From contig NC_089727.1 in NCBI RefSeq assembly GCF_035083965.1, forward strand, positions 13,521,501-13,585,500: a stretch of DNA of 64,000 nt. The letters run 5' to 3'. The translations under genes and the position numbers were made by a program. Origin of the DNA: Branchiostoma lanceolatum. Lineage: Eukaryota; Chordata; Leptocardii; Amphioxiformes; Branchiostomatidae. Below, piece after piece: positions 12,961 to 24,865 of the stretch (its first letter is position 1; each line of letters begins with the position of its first letter). The notes under the pieces were generated by a model that was not told the DNA's origin, ran no database searches, and saw only the letters and a program-made list of their open reading frames with translations.

Positions 12961-13424
12961 AATGGTCCATTATCATTTGGGGACAGTCCATTTTTTACAT
13001 GGGGAAGATTATGGCTTAACATGCTGTATTTGCTCGCAGATGTTACCTTTCTAGTTTGTCCTCATTTGCATAATTGACATTGAAACATACAACTGTCCTT
13101 AATTGTAATAAAGAATGTTACAGTAGCCTTATTTGCTAAGATAAGACTTTTATTCTTTGAAGAGCTTGTGAAAAACTTCATTCAATCTTTTACAAAATAT
13201 CATTTGTACAGGGCAATTAACAAATAAATAGATAAACAAACAAACAAAAAGATTTTCAATGATTTATAATGCAATGCAAATCAATTTTGCAAGTTTCCGG
13301 GCTTTTCCGAAAGTTTAGTATTTGGAACTATTAGAACAAGTATATAAGTGCCATATGTAGAGGAGTCTTTTACTATCATTATGTACATAAATGTTCTATT
13401 TGGGTTTATTTGACATCGGCTTGC

Positions 13425-14240
13425 CGTTTGAGCATCCTGCTTGTCGTTTAAGTAAAAGCCGACGAGGATTCCGGCGAAGACATATAATGCCAGGACCACA
13501 ACTGTTCCTACAGCAACGCCCACTCGTCGATTTGGATACTCTGATAAAACAGATGACGTGAAAATTTCAAAACAAGAAAGAAGAGACGGCTCTTCTGAAA
13601 TGAAATGAATCATTAAAGTGTACAGTACAACTACAGTTCTTTCTTAATCTGTTAATGAAAAAACAATGAAAATTCAGAAAGCCAATTTAGCCAGGGAGGA
13701 AACCTTAATGCAAGAATACTTTGAACTAATGAAAACAAAGGAAATCGGTGTTGCAGATACAGGGGAAATGTCTTCATTTTAATCTATTGCTAGACGTACG
13801 TGTTGATTATAGTCAAACAGAATAGCAAACCTTTAGGTACATGTATCAGAAAGAGAGCAATGCCTTGAAATGAGAACAGCACTTACCACGAGCTGCTTGT
13901 TGAGGAACGTTTGGCATGTGCATCGCGTTTGGGATGAGGAAGTTTGGAATGGAACTCGGATCTTGGTGATCGGACGTGTTCTCCAGTCATGTCGAATTCT
14001 CTGTACGTTACTGTCATTTTGGACAGAGGCTGATGTTGTTCTGATACAGAGGTGCGATTTCTCAGGGCTATATAGCAGCACACTTGTTACATCAAACAGA
14101 CTGTCACAGCGCGTGTCAGCCGATGTTGGTAATCCTGACATTTCACTGGGCTCAGTTCGCTTCTGAAGACGAGTTTGAGGATTGATGCGGATCAGACTCT
14201 CCAGTGAATTTGTCTGTTTTACTGATTGCATTTTCACATC
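13425..14240 (-). pseudogene. Partial decayed duplicate of the NHL membrane-protein gene
   Basis: Exon 2 of the gene at 15501-19449 has an equal-length (116 nt), stop-free counterpart at 13425-13540, encoding YPNRRVGVAVG then a membrane span and NDKQDAQT. The end of exon 1 is present at about 13889-14030 (NDSNVQRIRHDW, ..PNVPQQAARG) but has a 2-base net insertion relative to the intact copy, which breaks the frame. About 970 bp of exon 1, including the start codon, is missing: sequence equivalent to 19485 upward is fused to the exon 1 end near 14030. Introns and about 400 bp of 5' flank (14240-14640 versus 19680-20000) are also similar, so this is a genomic, not processed, duplicate. No NHL exon follows. 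Confidence 0.8.
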
Positions 14241-14640
14241 AATAAGCGTGGATAAAGCCCGTTCCTATTTCAAAGTTTAGATCTTAACATTGCATTCAGT
14301 ACCGAAAAGCCCCAGGGATATCGGTATAGGTTCTTATAGCGTAGAGAGCACATCTAAACCGGTGATCGTCTTGATTCTGTTCGAAACTTTGCCTTTGAAG
14401 ATCATGCGACTTTCACATTTATGTAAACTTTGCGAAAGCGAATGTCAAGATTTCATTCTACCAGCTTATTTGGTCTTTCTGTGTAGATTTACATGGTATG
14501 GATTTATGCACCAATATATCTTTGCAAGTTCGCCACCATGTTTGAAACTTGAATGAATCCCAAACAAGCTATATAAATCCAAAGAACATCTAAGCTATCA
14601 TATGGCGCATCCATGGATCTACTGTATGTTATAGAGCCAC
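14240..14640 (-). other. Duplicated 5' flank of the NHL gene copy
   Basis: Blocks such as TTTACTGATTGCATTTTCAC and CATTTCAAAGTTTAGATCT match 19680-19740, and further blocks match to about 20000. The region 14640-15500 contains no recognisable gene; ATTAAA on the minus strand at 15269-15274 is a candidate polyA signal for the NHL gene. Confidence 0.6.
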
Positions 14641-15500
14641 ATCAGTCAATTCAAGAGGTATAGCTACGAAAGATTTGCTTGCGCATGCTTTTCAATTAAT
14701 GGTATTTTCTGGAGTTCTTGCTACTACAGAAGCTGCAGTATACATCTGTAATTTTCAACTACCGGCGAATTAAGTGGTAGCTTACTGTCCTAGTTACTAG
14801 ACTATGCTTTCAAGAACGATTAATGAATACCTTTTACAGTATGAACTAGAGTCCATAGGACACAAACCTTCTTGATACTATTACATTGTATTGTGTTTGA
14901 AGAATGGGTGAAGGTGTTTGATACCCTCTCTACCACTGAGTTTCATGAGTTCAATGAATTGCCTAGTTCTACAGTAACAATTTTCGGTCAGTTTTGCCCC
15001 TAAACACATTGAACGTGTATCTTGAAATACCCCCCCCCCCCCACACACACACACCTTCTAATGCTGAAATGGTTTCACTAGTTTCATGTAGCTCTTACTT
15101 TAGGAAAACACAATGCCGCCAATATGCATTGCGAGGGCCTTGTATTAAGTCGTTAAAGAATGACTAAGACAACTCTGATCCTAACCTCTTCTTGGAGAGT
15201 AGTAGCTAATCAGCCCCTGCCAGCGAGAGCTTCAGCAACACAGGCGTCCATTAGGCAAACAAGAGCTGTTTAATGAGCTGCACTACCCTGCCTTCACGGT
15301 GGGGGTGTTGGATTGTAAGTTGATGCTGCAGTATCTGAAAATGCTACTACGGTGCCCAAAATCACATTTAAAAATCTAAGCAAATCCATTTAAAGCATCT
15401 TGAGCTGTATGTGCAAAAACACGAACACAGACAGAGGTCATGAAAATTTTTCAATCTACAAAATGAGAAAAGTCAACATCGCCGTAATTGATCAATATCA

Positions 15501-18500
15501 TCACGGCAATACCAACTGGCGAGGAACGATGGTTATGGTGTTTGACAACGCTTTGGTCACTACTAACTGTCCATCCGGTCCACAAGCAAGCCCCCATGGA
15601 GATTTTGTACTAGCGACCGTGCGGACAAATTTCCCGCGGCTGGTGAACATGTCTGTTCTTTTATTTGTCTCGTCAGACACGAAGATGTGCCCCGAGCTGT
15701 CCGTACAGATACCCGTAGGACTGCGCAGTTGACCTTCACCGCGCCCTTTGCTTCCGAACTGGAAAAGCTTGTCTCCATCGCGAGTGTACACCTGGACAGT
15801 GCCACGCCTTGTGTCCGTAAACAGGATGTTTCCTTTATTACTGAATGTGATGTAACAACTTTTCACTCCAACCAATTGGAATCTATTGTATAGCGAGCCA
15901 TCGGGCAGAAACACGAAAATATTCCTAGGGTTAGCAGCCACAGCGATGATGTTGTTTGGTGAGCTCGCTGCAATCGTCGCGCTGCCAGCATAGGACTTAA
16001 TGTAGATTTTGGATATTTGCTGGCCGCTTTGGTTGTACTGTACTACATATAGTTCATGTATTTCATTACTTCCCACGACCCATACAAAACCCTTTGCGTC
16101 AATCGCTACATCGTCAGGGTAAATATTTTTACCCGCTGCTGCCGTTTTGAATAGGCGGAGAAAGTCCCCATACTTGTTGAAGACTTGGATCCTTTTGTTG
16201 TTTAAATCTGCCACATATATGTCATTATCAGCAGATACAGCCACTCCACGAGGATAGTTGAATTGTCCTGGGTTTTTCCCCTTCTCACCAAACGTGGTCA
16301 TGCGATTTACGATTCTGCCATAGCTTTCTGAAACCAGTAAGTTAAGTAAGTGTTACTTTACATGATCCAGAATGTTAATTACATCTCTCTAGCAATCAAT
16401 AGAAAAAATATTGGATTATGTCGCTGAGTATGTATTAATGACCTGTGTACATCTTTTGTCGGCAGATAATGATAAAGGAATAGGCCAGGCTCGAACAATA
16501 ATTTACAACTCTATGTTAACCCATACTGGCAAAAGCGCTGTTCGGCGGCCGCTCTTCAAGCCTTCATTATCTGTTGGACCTCTCTCATAAGTCTCATTAC
16601 AATATCTACAAGCAATTTGAGAAAAGTAAATTATCAGAAAGTCTAGATCTGCTTAGCTCAGAAAAGACGGGGTATCCCAAGACTTGTTTCTGTCGGTGCA
16701 AGTACATTTTGTGATCTCAAACCAAGTATATGGCTTCGGCCTGTTTCTGTACGTCCCCTTGTAGTGTTTGACTTGCTTTCCAATATTCGCTTTCTTGTTT
16801 TAGTTTACCTTACTGAACGCCGCCTCTTTGAAATCTGAATAAACGCAGTCTTAACTCTATGGGTTTGCTGGCAGACTTGTTCGTACTTTGAAGCATAAGT
16901 AATGAAAACACAAGCAATGAAAAATGAAACTGAGCACATGAAAGACGCCACTAAACCAGAAAGACGCAGAAAAGCAAGACACATGTCTGCTTGAAGATTC
17001 AGATTTTCAGTCTCTTTGCTTGTCTTTGAAGACGCCTTACCTGTGGAGATGGATGCTGTAACAGCACCATTGGTCCTCACAGGTAGGGTCGGGTCGAATG
17101 GTATCGTCATCTGGTGGGAGGACATTTTTGACGTTGATGTAAAAGTCGTTGTGACAAAAGCCGTTGTGGTAGACGTCGCAGTCGAAGACACCATCGTAGC
17201 ATCTGAGGTCAGCATCGGTGCCAGGTCTGTGCTTGGAGTAGAACCTACAAATCGTACAATCACCTCATAAAACATAAATCTTGCTAAGTCCAGAATTAAC
17301 AGGTGGGACGAGAAAAAAGAGCGATAGCAAATTGAACAATGAGGTAAAAAGAAGCAAAGATAATGTCTACCTTACAATAAAGGCGCGCAATTCTATCCGT
17401 GCTTCAAATCAAAAATCAAATGAAATATCGATAAAGTGATAGGTGGTTGAATAGAGAGGGAAAAGCAACCTTTGGTCATTGTACTGTTTTTGTGTGTTAC
17501 ATATCCCCCCCCCCCCACTGGCTTATCCCATCCCACCAACTTTTATAATCATATCAACCGAGTTTACCTTCTGAGCTGAAGGAGGTTGGTGAGTGTGTGG
17601 CGCCTCGTGTGTTGTTTATAGTTCCTATCTGTAATAGAGTGATATTTCTGTTATACGATTGTCGTTTCACATGTAAATAAGCTATCAGGTGCACCGGTGG
17701 TTAACAGCTGTGAGCTGTACCCAAGGCTAAAGTCAACTGTTCATGAAATAACATCTAGTCAGCTATCTAGTGTACGGTAATAGCCAATCAAGAGCTGCTC
17801 AACTCAGGTGTCCTCGTAATACAAAAAAAAACAACAGATAATTAAGGGGGCTCTCAAGATGGCTAATCATTGTGGCAACTGCACTGCACATACGCATGTA
17901 GGTATTGGCAATCAACTTATCGTATAGCATTGACATATCACGCTTCAGTAAAAAGGACCCTTGAAGTAATACTTTAAGAAGAGTCACAGAAGTATATTGC
18001 GTGTATAACAAAAACAAAAATAAAAGACATGGGCTTGCCGTTTGAGCATCTTGCTTGTCGTTGAAGTAGAAGCCGGCAAAGGTTCCGCAGAAGGCCAATA
18101 ATGCCAGAAATACAATTGCGATTAAAGCAACGCCCGCCCGTCGCTTTGAATATCCTTATAAAACAAATGACGTGAAAATGTCAAAACAAAAAAAGAAGAG
18201 ACTGCTCTGTTCGAAATAAAATGAATCATTAATGTAAGAGCATATTGAATTCGTGAAAACAAAGGAAATCGGTGTGGCAGGTACATGGCAAATGTCTTCA
18301 TTTTCACCGGTGTCATTTTAATCTATTGCTAGACGTATGTGTTGGTTATAGTCAAGCAGAATAGCAAACCTTTAGGTATCATAAAAGTAGAAGTCTGGAA
18401 AAGCACAACAATGCCTTAAAATGAGGACCACACTTACCACGAGCTGCTTGTTGAGGAACGTTTGGCACGTACATCGCGTTTGGGTTGAGGAAGTTTGGAA

Positions 18501-19449
18501 TGGAACTCGGATGTTGATGATGAAGTGTCCTCCAGTCATGTTGAATTCTCTGTACGTTACTGTCATCTCTGACAGATGCCGATGTGTCAGCATCATTCAT
18601 GGACGCGTCACGTCGCGTTACGTCAGTCATGTCATACTGGCACATGTAGGCGACAGCATATGGTGTGATATCGATGTCATCAGGGGCAGTATGGTATGTT
18701 CTTCTGTTGCCATCTGCACCATCAATTTCTGGGGGTATTTCATCCTCATCATCTTCCTGATGTCTCACAGCGTATGGCGTACCGCCACGATTCTCGTCAT
18801 GTGTCGGATACCTGACAGCGTATGGCCTGATGTAGAGATCGATGTTAACAGGTCTGGAGGTGGATTTAGGACGCACAAACGGAACAGCGTTTACTTCTAC
18901 AGCGACATCATTCACCACATCTATTTCTTTGATCTCAGCTGCAGCGTCACTTGTTGTGGGTTTGTTATTGTCATCGTCATCATCATGAACCTCCTGGTGT
19001 GTAGCTGCCAACGGCTCGATGCTGTGAGTGCCATCGCTGTTAGCCGGCCTGTGTGCGGGCTCAGAGCAGACGTCTGGCTCGTATATCTGATTTGGGTTGC
19101 GGACGTTTCGCGGGTATTCCAAATTACTACTACCGTTAATGGCAATTGACGGGTACATCGGATTTGCGCTCAAGGCATTTTGTGAATACATCAGATCAGG
19201 GTTGGGGGTGTCATGCTCACACATCGGATGTTGATAAAGTGCACTCGGAGGATGTCGTATGTCACGCATTTTGCTGTCATCTCCATCAGAGATTGACATG
19301 CCGGCATTATTTGCAGAAACGTCATTTTCGTTCTCAGCTGTGACATCAGTAACCGCAGACGGGTTGGGATGATGGTTGCCGTCGTTATATTCATCACAGC
19401 TCTTGGGGATGGAGGTGGGTACGACTTCGGAATGGAGTTCTTCAGCCAT
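15501..19449 (-). CDS. Single-pass membrane protein: PYAV/NPxY tail, TM, Ser/Thr stalk, NHL propeller (739 aa)
   Basis: Exons 18438-19449, 18039-18154, 17568-17628, 17041-17244, 15501-16327; 2220 nt, all phases agree. Residues 1-338 are acidic and disordered, with NPDLMY (83-88), NPMY (96-99), NPNQIY (118-123), NPNAMY (322-327) and PYAV at 209, 225 and 263. Residues about 344-368 form the only membrane span, after KRR, so the tail should be cytoplasmic (type II). Residues 377-464 are Ser/Thr-rich, probably an O-glycosylated stalk. Residues 470-739 form about six NHL repeats (FNYPRGVAVSADNDIYVADL, LRSPTGICTDSSGHIFVSDE), a beta-propeller that binds proteins or RNA in TRIM-NHL proteins, here extracellular. 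There is no RING or B-box. Exon 2 appears to end at a GC donor (CAAACG|GCAAGC); only that junction keeps the frame. Function unknown; the tail suggests PTB/SH2-type signalling (inference). Confidence 0.82.
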
Positions 19450-19516
19450 GATTTCAGCAGGTCTTGACCGATATGGCGGCTGTGTGTTGTTCTGATACAG
19501 AGCAAGATTTCTCCGG

Positions 19517-19526
19517 GCTATATAGC
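19517..19526 (-). promoter_or_regulatory. Putative TATA box of the NHL gene
   Basis: GCTATATAGC, about 70 bp upstream of the ATG at 19449, is retained in the duplicate at about 14066-14075. The start ATG has A at -3 and G at +4. Confidence 0.5.
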
Positions 19527-20082
19527 TGTAAACACTTGTTACATCAGACAGACTGTCACGGCCGATGTTGGTAATCCTGACATTTCAATGTTGGTAATCC
19601 TGGGCTTAGTTTGCTTCCAAACACAGTCGGGGGATTAATACGGTTTATGATGTTATAATGACTTTATTGTGCATTTTTACTGATTGCATTTTCACATAAG
19701 TGGAGAGCAAAAAGCCCTTCCCATTTCAAAGTTTAGATCTGAACATATCGATGTAAGCCCTTATAGCTTAGCGTGTCCATCTAACCCGGTGATTGTCTAC
19801 GGTCTGTTACAACCTTTGTTTTTGAAGATCATGCCACTTTCATGTTCACTTTTTGGAAAGTAATTTCAAGTTTTCATTCTTCCAACGCATTGGTCTTACC
19901 GTAAGATTTACATGGTGTGGATATATGTACCTATATGTATTCGCCAGCCCGTAGCCATGCCCTTCTGTAGTAGAAACATGAATGAATCCAAACAAGTGCT
20001 TCTGCAAAAAGCTGCCATTTTCGCTCAATGAACATGATTATCTACACGTGGTTAGTTGAGGAGTATATTATAACGGGATGTG

Positions 20083-20555
20083 ATATTCTTAATCCGTCAC
20101 CCTAGCCCTTAATCCATTAACATAAACTTAAATCCCACAGGAGAACCCTTAATCCGTCACCCTTGCCCTTAATCCGTCATGAAAGCCTTTAATCCCTCAG
20201 CATTGCCTATGATATGTCACCATAGCCCTTAATCCGTCCCTTTAGCTCTTAATCCGTCACCTTTACCCTACATCCGTGGTTATAAACTTTAATCCGACAG
20301 CATAAATCTTAATCCATCACCAGAGACCCTAATTCGTTACCCTTTCACTTAATGCGTCCACCTTACCCTTAATCCATCACCATGACCTTTAATCCGTCAA
20401 TATAACCCTTAATCTGTCAACATAGCTCTTAATCCGTCAACCTTGCACTTGATCCGTCAGCATATCCATTAATCCATCACCACAGCCCCTAATCCGTTGC
20501 CCTTTCCCTTAATCTGTCATTATAACCCTTAATCTCAATCACCCTAGCCCTTAAT
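20083..20555. repeat. Degenerate ~20-bp minisatellite
   Basis: About 23 imperfect copies of CCCTTAATCCGTCACCATAG. The TTAATCCGTCA core is best kept; copies vary by substitutions and small indels. No coding frame is conserved. Confidence 0.9.
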
Positions 20556-20837
20556 TCTTATTATAACGTATAGTACACCTTTGGAAAATGAAGGCAGAAA
20601 TGACATACATGAGGTATAAATGACATGGCACGGGTCCAAATTATGGTTGTACATTTACCAAGCAAGCAAGCAACCAACCAATCAACCATACGTAAAAGCA
20701 TCCGTTGAATGGTGTTTTCCGTTATAATGAACAATAAAAAAAATTGAGGCATGGTTTGGATCTAAGATCATAATATAAAGACGTTGTATACATCAGACGG
20801 ATTTTTGAAAAGAAAAAAAAAAAGAGAAAAACAAACC

Positions 20838-20917
20838 TTCCCCTGACGGACTCAAACCGAGGACCTACGGGTCTACACGTCACGACCTTCCACGATGAGC
20901 TAGTGGTACAAGCCATT
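20838..20917 (-). mobile_element. tRNA-derived SINE head or tRNA pseudogene
   Basis: Read on the minus strand from 20917, GGCTTGTACCACTAGCTCAT contains an A-box-like TAGCTCATCGTGG. About 35 bases later GGTTTGAGTCC is a near-consensus B box. It ends in a T/A-rich tract. The cloverleaf is poor, so it is more likely a SINE than a working tRNA. The rest of 20560-21600 contains no recognisable gene. Confidence 0.7.
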
Positions 20918-21629
20918 CTGGCATACTACTTTGAAGGTATCAAATTGTAAAACCTCTATGCATGGTAAATTTTTTTGTAATTTTCTTGACAAAACTAGTT
21001 TCTTCTTGTTCAGTTTTCTGGTATAGATGTAATATGGCCATGTATAAAAACATGGATGTAATGTACTACCTTCCAAGATCCATGGATCTCATGTAACGGA
21101 CGTACTACACTTTTAAGTTTAAAACCTAGTTCGCAACATTTCATTAACATAATTTATGAACATTTGCTCGTTACTCGATTACTGCAATTATTAGCATGTT
21201 TCATTACACTATTTTGGGCATACAATAAGATAAAGCTATTGTTAACCACAAAATAGTTTTTTTTGTTGAGAATTTTGTTATGTAACGATAACCTAACTAT
21301 GATTTAAAATGTCAACACCACACTGTAAAGTTTACAAATATACTTCAGAAACATTGATGCAGGTTGAAAGGGTTGAATCAAGATCCATCTATCTATGCAT
21401 CGTACCATGCATCGTACCATGGTAGAATTGGGTCTCAGTTCATTTTCGCGGTCAGCCGCGAAAATGAAAAAAGGGAAATCAACAGGACTTTGTTATGAGC
21501 CGCATAAGACAATTAAACGGGTGAAGTTACAATATGTTTGGTTGCATCCCAATGACATCATTAATATTGTACACCTCATATCAAGATCATAAAAACAACC
21601 AACGACCGTCGAAATTCAAGGCAAAAGAC

Positions 21630-21635
21630 TTTATT
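21630..21635 (-). terminator. Polyadenylation signal, FAM181 gene
   Basis: AATAAA on the minus strand, about 630 bases after the FAM181 stop codon; no other gene is nearby on this strand. Confidence 0.45.
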
Positions 21636-22265
21636 CTACACAGTTGACATCAGTCAATTTGTTGTATAGTATACATCACCATAGACAGTTTGTCAAAGAA
21701 CTAGATATTTGTAGCTTGAAATTTCCCATCACTAAATCTAACACAATTTCATAAAGCAGTTGTTTGGAACTGGACGGTTGTTAACTATATATTTACATGT
21801 ACAAGTAATTAGCAGCACGATAAACAACACTTCACTATCAATTCAAAACCATTTAATCATTCTTGATGAAAACTCAACGAGTCTATTCTATTAACTGAGC
21901 AAACCTAGACTTCCTCAAAGTACTTGAGGGCGTTGGAAGGGTTCCAAATATAAACACAAATCCATCAATGTCACAAATCCATCAATGTCTTTTCTTTTGT
22001 CGAATGTGTACAATGCATTAATGCCTGTTCTCTGGCATGACAGCATACATCCATTGTATCAATTTGTATGCTTAGGAAACTGAAATTGTATTAAATTGAA
22101 AGTAGTCAGTGGATTGCTTCTGTCCGAGTCATGTAACATCGTCAAAACCACATTAGATACGTATACTATGAAAAACCTGTGCGCTTCGATTCTAAGACAA
22201 GTTATGCAGCAAAATGCATGGCGACTGTAACGTCACGTACAAACATACTGTACTCTGTAGTCCTC

Positions 22266-23784
22266 CTAAAGATACGTGTAACACAAAGAGTTGGGCCACT
22301 GTTGTCCAATGGCTGCCTGACCATGTCCAAACGCCTGCGGGAAGTCCGGCAAACCGTTGGGCATTTGATGAACTTGTGGCGCGTAGAGTGAACTTGACAT
22401 CCCAGTTGAACTTGACGAGGGGTACCCGACCCGTGAATAGTCCTCCCGACTGGCGGTATAGTTTGATGAAGGTGCGGAGGGATAGCTAGGGGTGCCTGCC
22501 ATCCAACTTTGCGGAGCAGTTGTCAGAAGACCTTGGTTGTTCTGCGACTGGGGGTAGGTCATGTTGAAGTTGGTTCCGTAGGGTTGAGACGGCATGTGAA
22601 GCATGATGGAGGCATGATCCCCGGCCGCCGCCATGGTCGAATTTCCTTGCATGGCCGACATGGACGGATCGGAAATGTGTCCGGTGTCGTCTTGCCAGTT
22701 CGTGATGAGATCGGCAATGTCTGGATTGAAGATGTCTAGAGAATCGGAAACTCCCGGATGGCGATATCCGTCCAAGGGCCACGACCCGGCCAGTGCGCAT
22801 GTCTGTAGGGAACCTCGGTGTCCTGATTGGTTCCCTGGCTCCGTGAAAAAAGATGGAGGAAGGTTCCTCTTCCGGAGAGGCACGCGTGTCCTTCCTCGGG
22901 TCGGCGCCGGGTTGACGGGTCTCTTTAAGGTGTTGGGGTCGAATAAAGCTGCCAGAGACTTACTTTGAGCGCCGATGTGCGAGTCCCGGCGGGACGCGGG
23001 CTTGTTTGCTGTCGCGGCCTCCTTGTCGGAAGCGTTGTCGTCCTTGTCGTCGTTCTCTCCATCCCCCGGGGACAGTTTCTGTGTGCACCGTTTGATCTGC
23101 TTTTGCAAATACTTCCTAATAGTACAGAGGACAAAAAACGATAATAAAGTAAATTGTCCCGATTGTAACCAGCAACACTATCATCACGGCAAATATAGCA
23201 ACATCGTCATAAACAACTCTCTTTGAAATAGGGAGGTATACGTATATGTTTTTCCAATGCCTAATCCTGAACAGGATAGAAAGTCAATGTCATTTTCATA
23301 TTGTAGTGGCCACGAATTCAAGAACATTATTCTTCTAATTCTAGTTAGGATTTTCACCTATACTTATAAAGGAGCAAGAAAACATGTAACGTTATACATG
23401 TATTTGTTTTGGTGAATACGAATTTCTCTCGACAAGTTAAACAGCCTGTGCCCGGCTGATTAGAGCATTAAGGTACGATGAAGGACTTTCACTTTGTGTA
23501 TCGCAATTTTGGAGAAAAAGTCCTTACCTGTGGTTGACCTTCCGCCGTGACCTTGACGGCCTGTCCAGAGCCAGCTTGATGCTGTTACATGCTGTGTCCA
23601 TGAACGACAGCAGCGAGTCGGTCTCCACTTCGCTCGGTCGGGGGGAGGGGCAGGAAGGGGAGTGGCTAGGGGAGGGGGACGGGTTACTCCCGGGGGTAGC
23701 CCCGGGAGAGAGCCGCTGGGACGGGTGGGGAGGGGGATGGAGTTCCATCAGCATGGGGCTAGAGTCAGACATGTCCAGCCGCAT
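22266..23784 (-). CDS. FAM181: FAM181-family protein (TEAD-binding)
   Basis: Coding exons 23528-23784 and 22266-23115 give 368 residues. Exon 1 ends and exon 2 begins within Arg86, giving RKVNHRKYLQKQIKRC, the hallmark of FAM181A/B. It follows LLSFMDTACNSIKLALD (58-74). QSKSLAALFDP (136-146) and VPLRKRNLPPSFFTEP (164-179) are also conserved. The latter is the omega-loop-like segment reported to bind TEAD factors in vertebrate FAM181A/B, comparable to the YAP motif, so a nuclear Hippo-pathway link is likely. The N-terminus is Pro/Ser-rich and the C-terminal half is low complexity, rich in Ser, Tyr, Pro and Gln. Start choice: the frame is open upstream to a CACAG acceptor ending at 23834 but has no earlier ATG in that exon, so the ATG at 23784 is used. 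Confidence 0.92.
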
Positions 23785-24740
23785 CGGAGAGCTTTGTGGG
23801 TCCACGTGGCTCGCGCTAATCTGGTCGACAGAACTGTGTGAATGAAACACATGAAACGGATTATTCGGCGTAGAATGGACAGCGTCCCTCTAATCGTTTA
23901 ACAATACTCGTGATATTGTAAAAGGGGCAGCTCTATACCGGAAGAGGGTTTCTATAGGGTATGTAAAAGCGCTTTAACTGGGGAATGGGGGTGATTCTGA
24001 ATGACAATGGAACTGCCATTCAACAGGGCGTGAGATACGCAAATAGATGCTACAGGCGAACCTAACTTTTTGGAGAAAACGAATCAAAATATTTCTTGTG
24101 AAGTTCTCCAAGACTTTATATTTGTATTTTGATACATGCAGGGGACATATTGTAATTTTCTAGCATATAGTTATTCATGGTGATATCGCCTGGGAAGACC
24201 TATATGCAAAGAGCATCGTTAACGTTCATTAAGATCACACAATACAAATGCAGTCATGCAGCCATACAATTGTATAACGCTTTTCTTCCCAATAGTTCTG
24301 AATATCCGCGAGCCGCTGGCCAAAATAATCAAACAACGACACCACACAGCATATGTTAAGCCTCCATTAAATAGAACTGGGCCGTTTGTCTCATCTGGTG
24401 TGTTAGAATCTAATACTTCGTGTCATTCCGCATTCGAAATACGCATGAATTCTGTTGGTCATTATGAGGTAGCGAAATAGCTATGAACAGCAATAAAGGA
24501 ACTATGGAATGATATGATGGAGTACATGTAATTTCCCCATATGTTATATCTCCCAAACACGATGTTCTGATAGTAGCTTTCAATTCAGAATGCGGGTGGT
24601 CCTTTTTTGCTTCTTCTGAAAGTTCTTCTAGGCTCTGTTCTTTTGTTACCCCATGTAAAGTTTGAAAAATACAAGATTATCTCTTCTTTCGATTCAGGTA
24701 ATGAATATCATTTGGTTATCAACATTAACACTTCATTTCT

Positions 24741-24865
24741 GAATACTTCTCTCGTCAGAAAACAATGCTGAGTCACAGATGTCGGTATACGTATTATAAT
24801 AATAATATAGAATACTTCTCTCGTCAGAAAACAATGCTGAGTCACAGATGTCGGTATACGTATTA
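24741..24865. repeat. Recent 56-bp direct duplication
   Basis: 24741-24796 and 24810-24865 are identical (GAATACTTCTCTCGTCAGAA...GTATACGTATTA), separated by an AT-rich 13-base spacer. Confidence 0.9.

Noticed and set aside
12364..13019. 80- and 143-residue plus-strand ORFs
   Set aside because: Fall in a diverged internally repeated element; hydrophobic low-information translation and no splice or domain support.
13281..13613. 110-residue ORF as an independent membrane-protein gene
   Set aside because: It is exon 2 of the receptor duplicate read through its splice sites; the associated exon 1 is deleted and frameshifted.
18421..19149. 242-residue plus-strand ORF
   Set aside because: Exact antisense shadow of exon 1 of the NHL receptor gene.
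20838..20917. Functional tRNA gene
   Set aside because: A and B boxes are recognisable, but stems do not form a good cloverleaf and a T/A-rich tail follows; SINE or tRNA pseudogene is more likely.
23785..23850. Upstream start for FAM181 at 23850
   Set aside because: The codon there is GTG and a CACAG acceptor at 23834 interrupts it; the first in-frame ATG is 23784.
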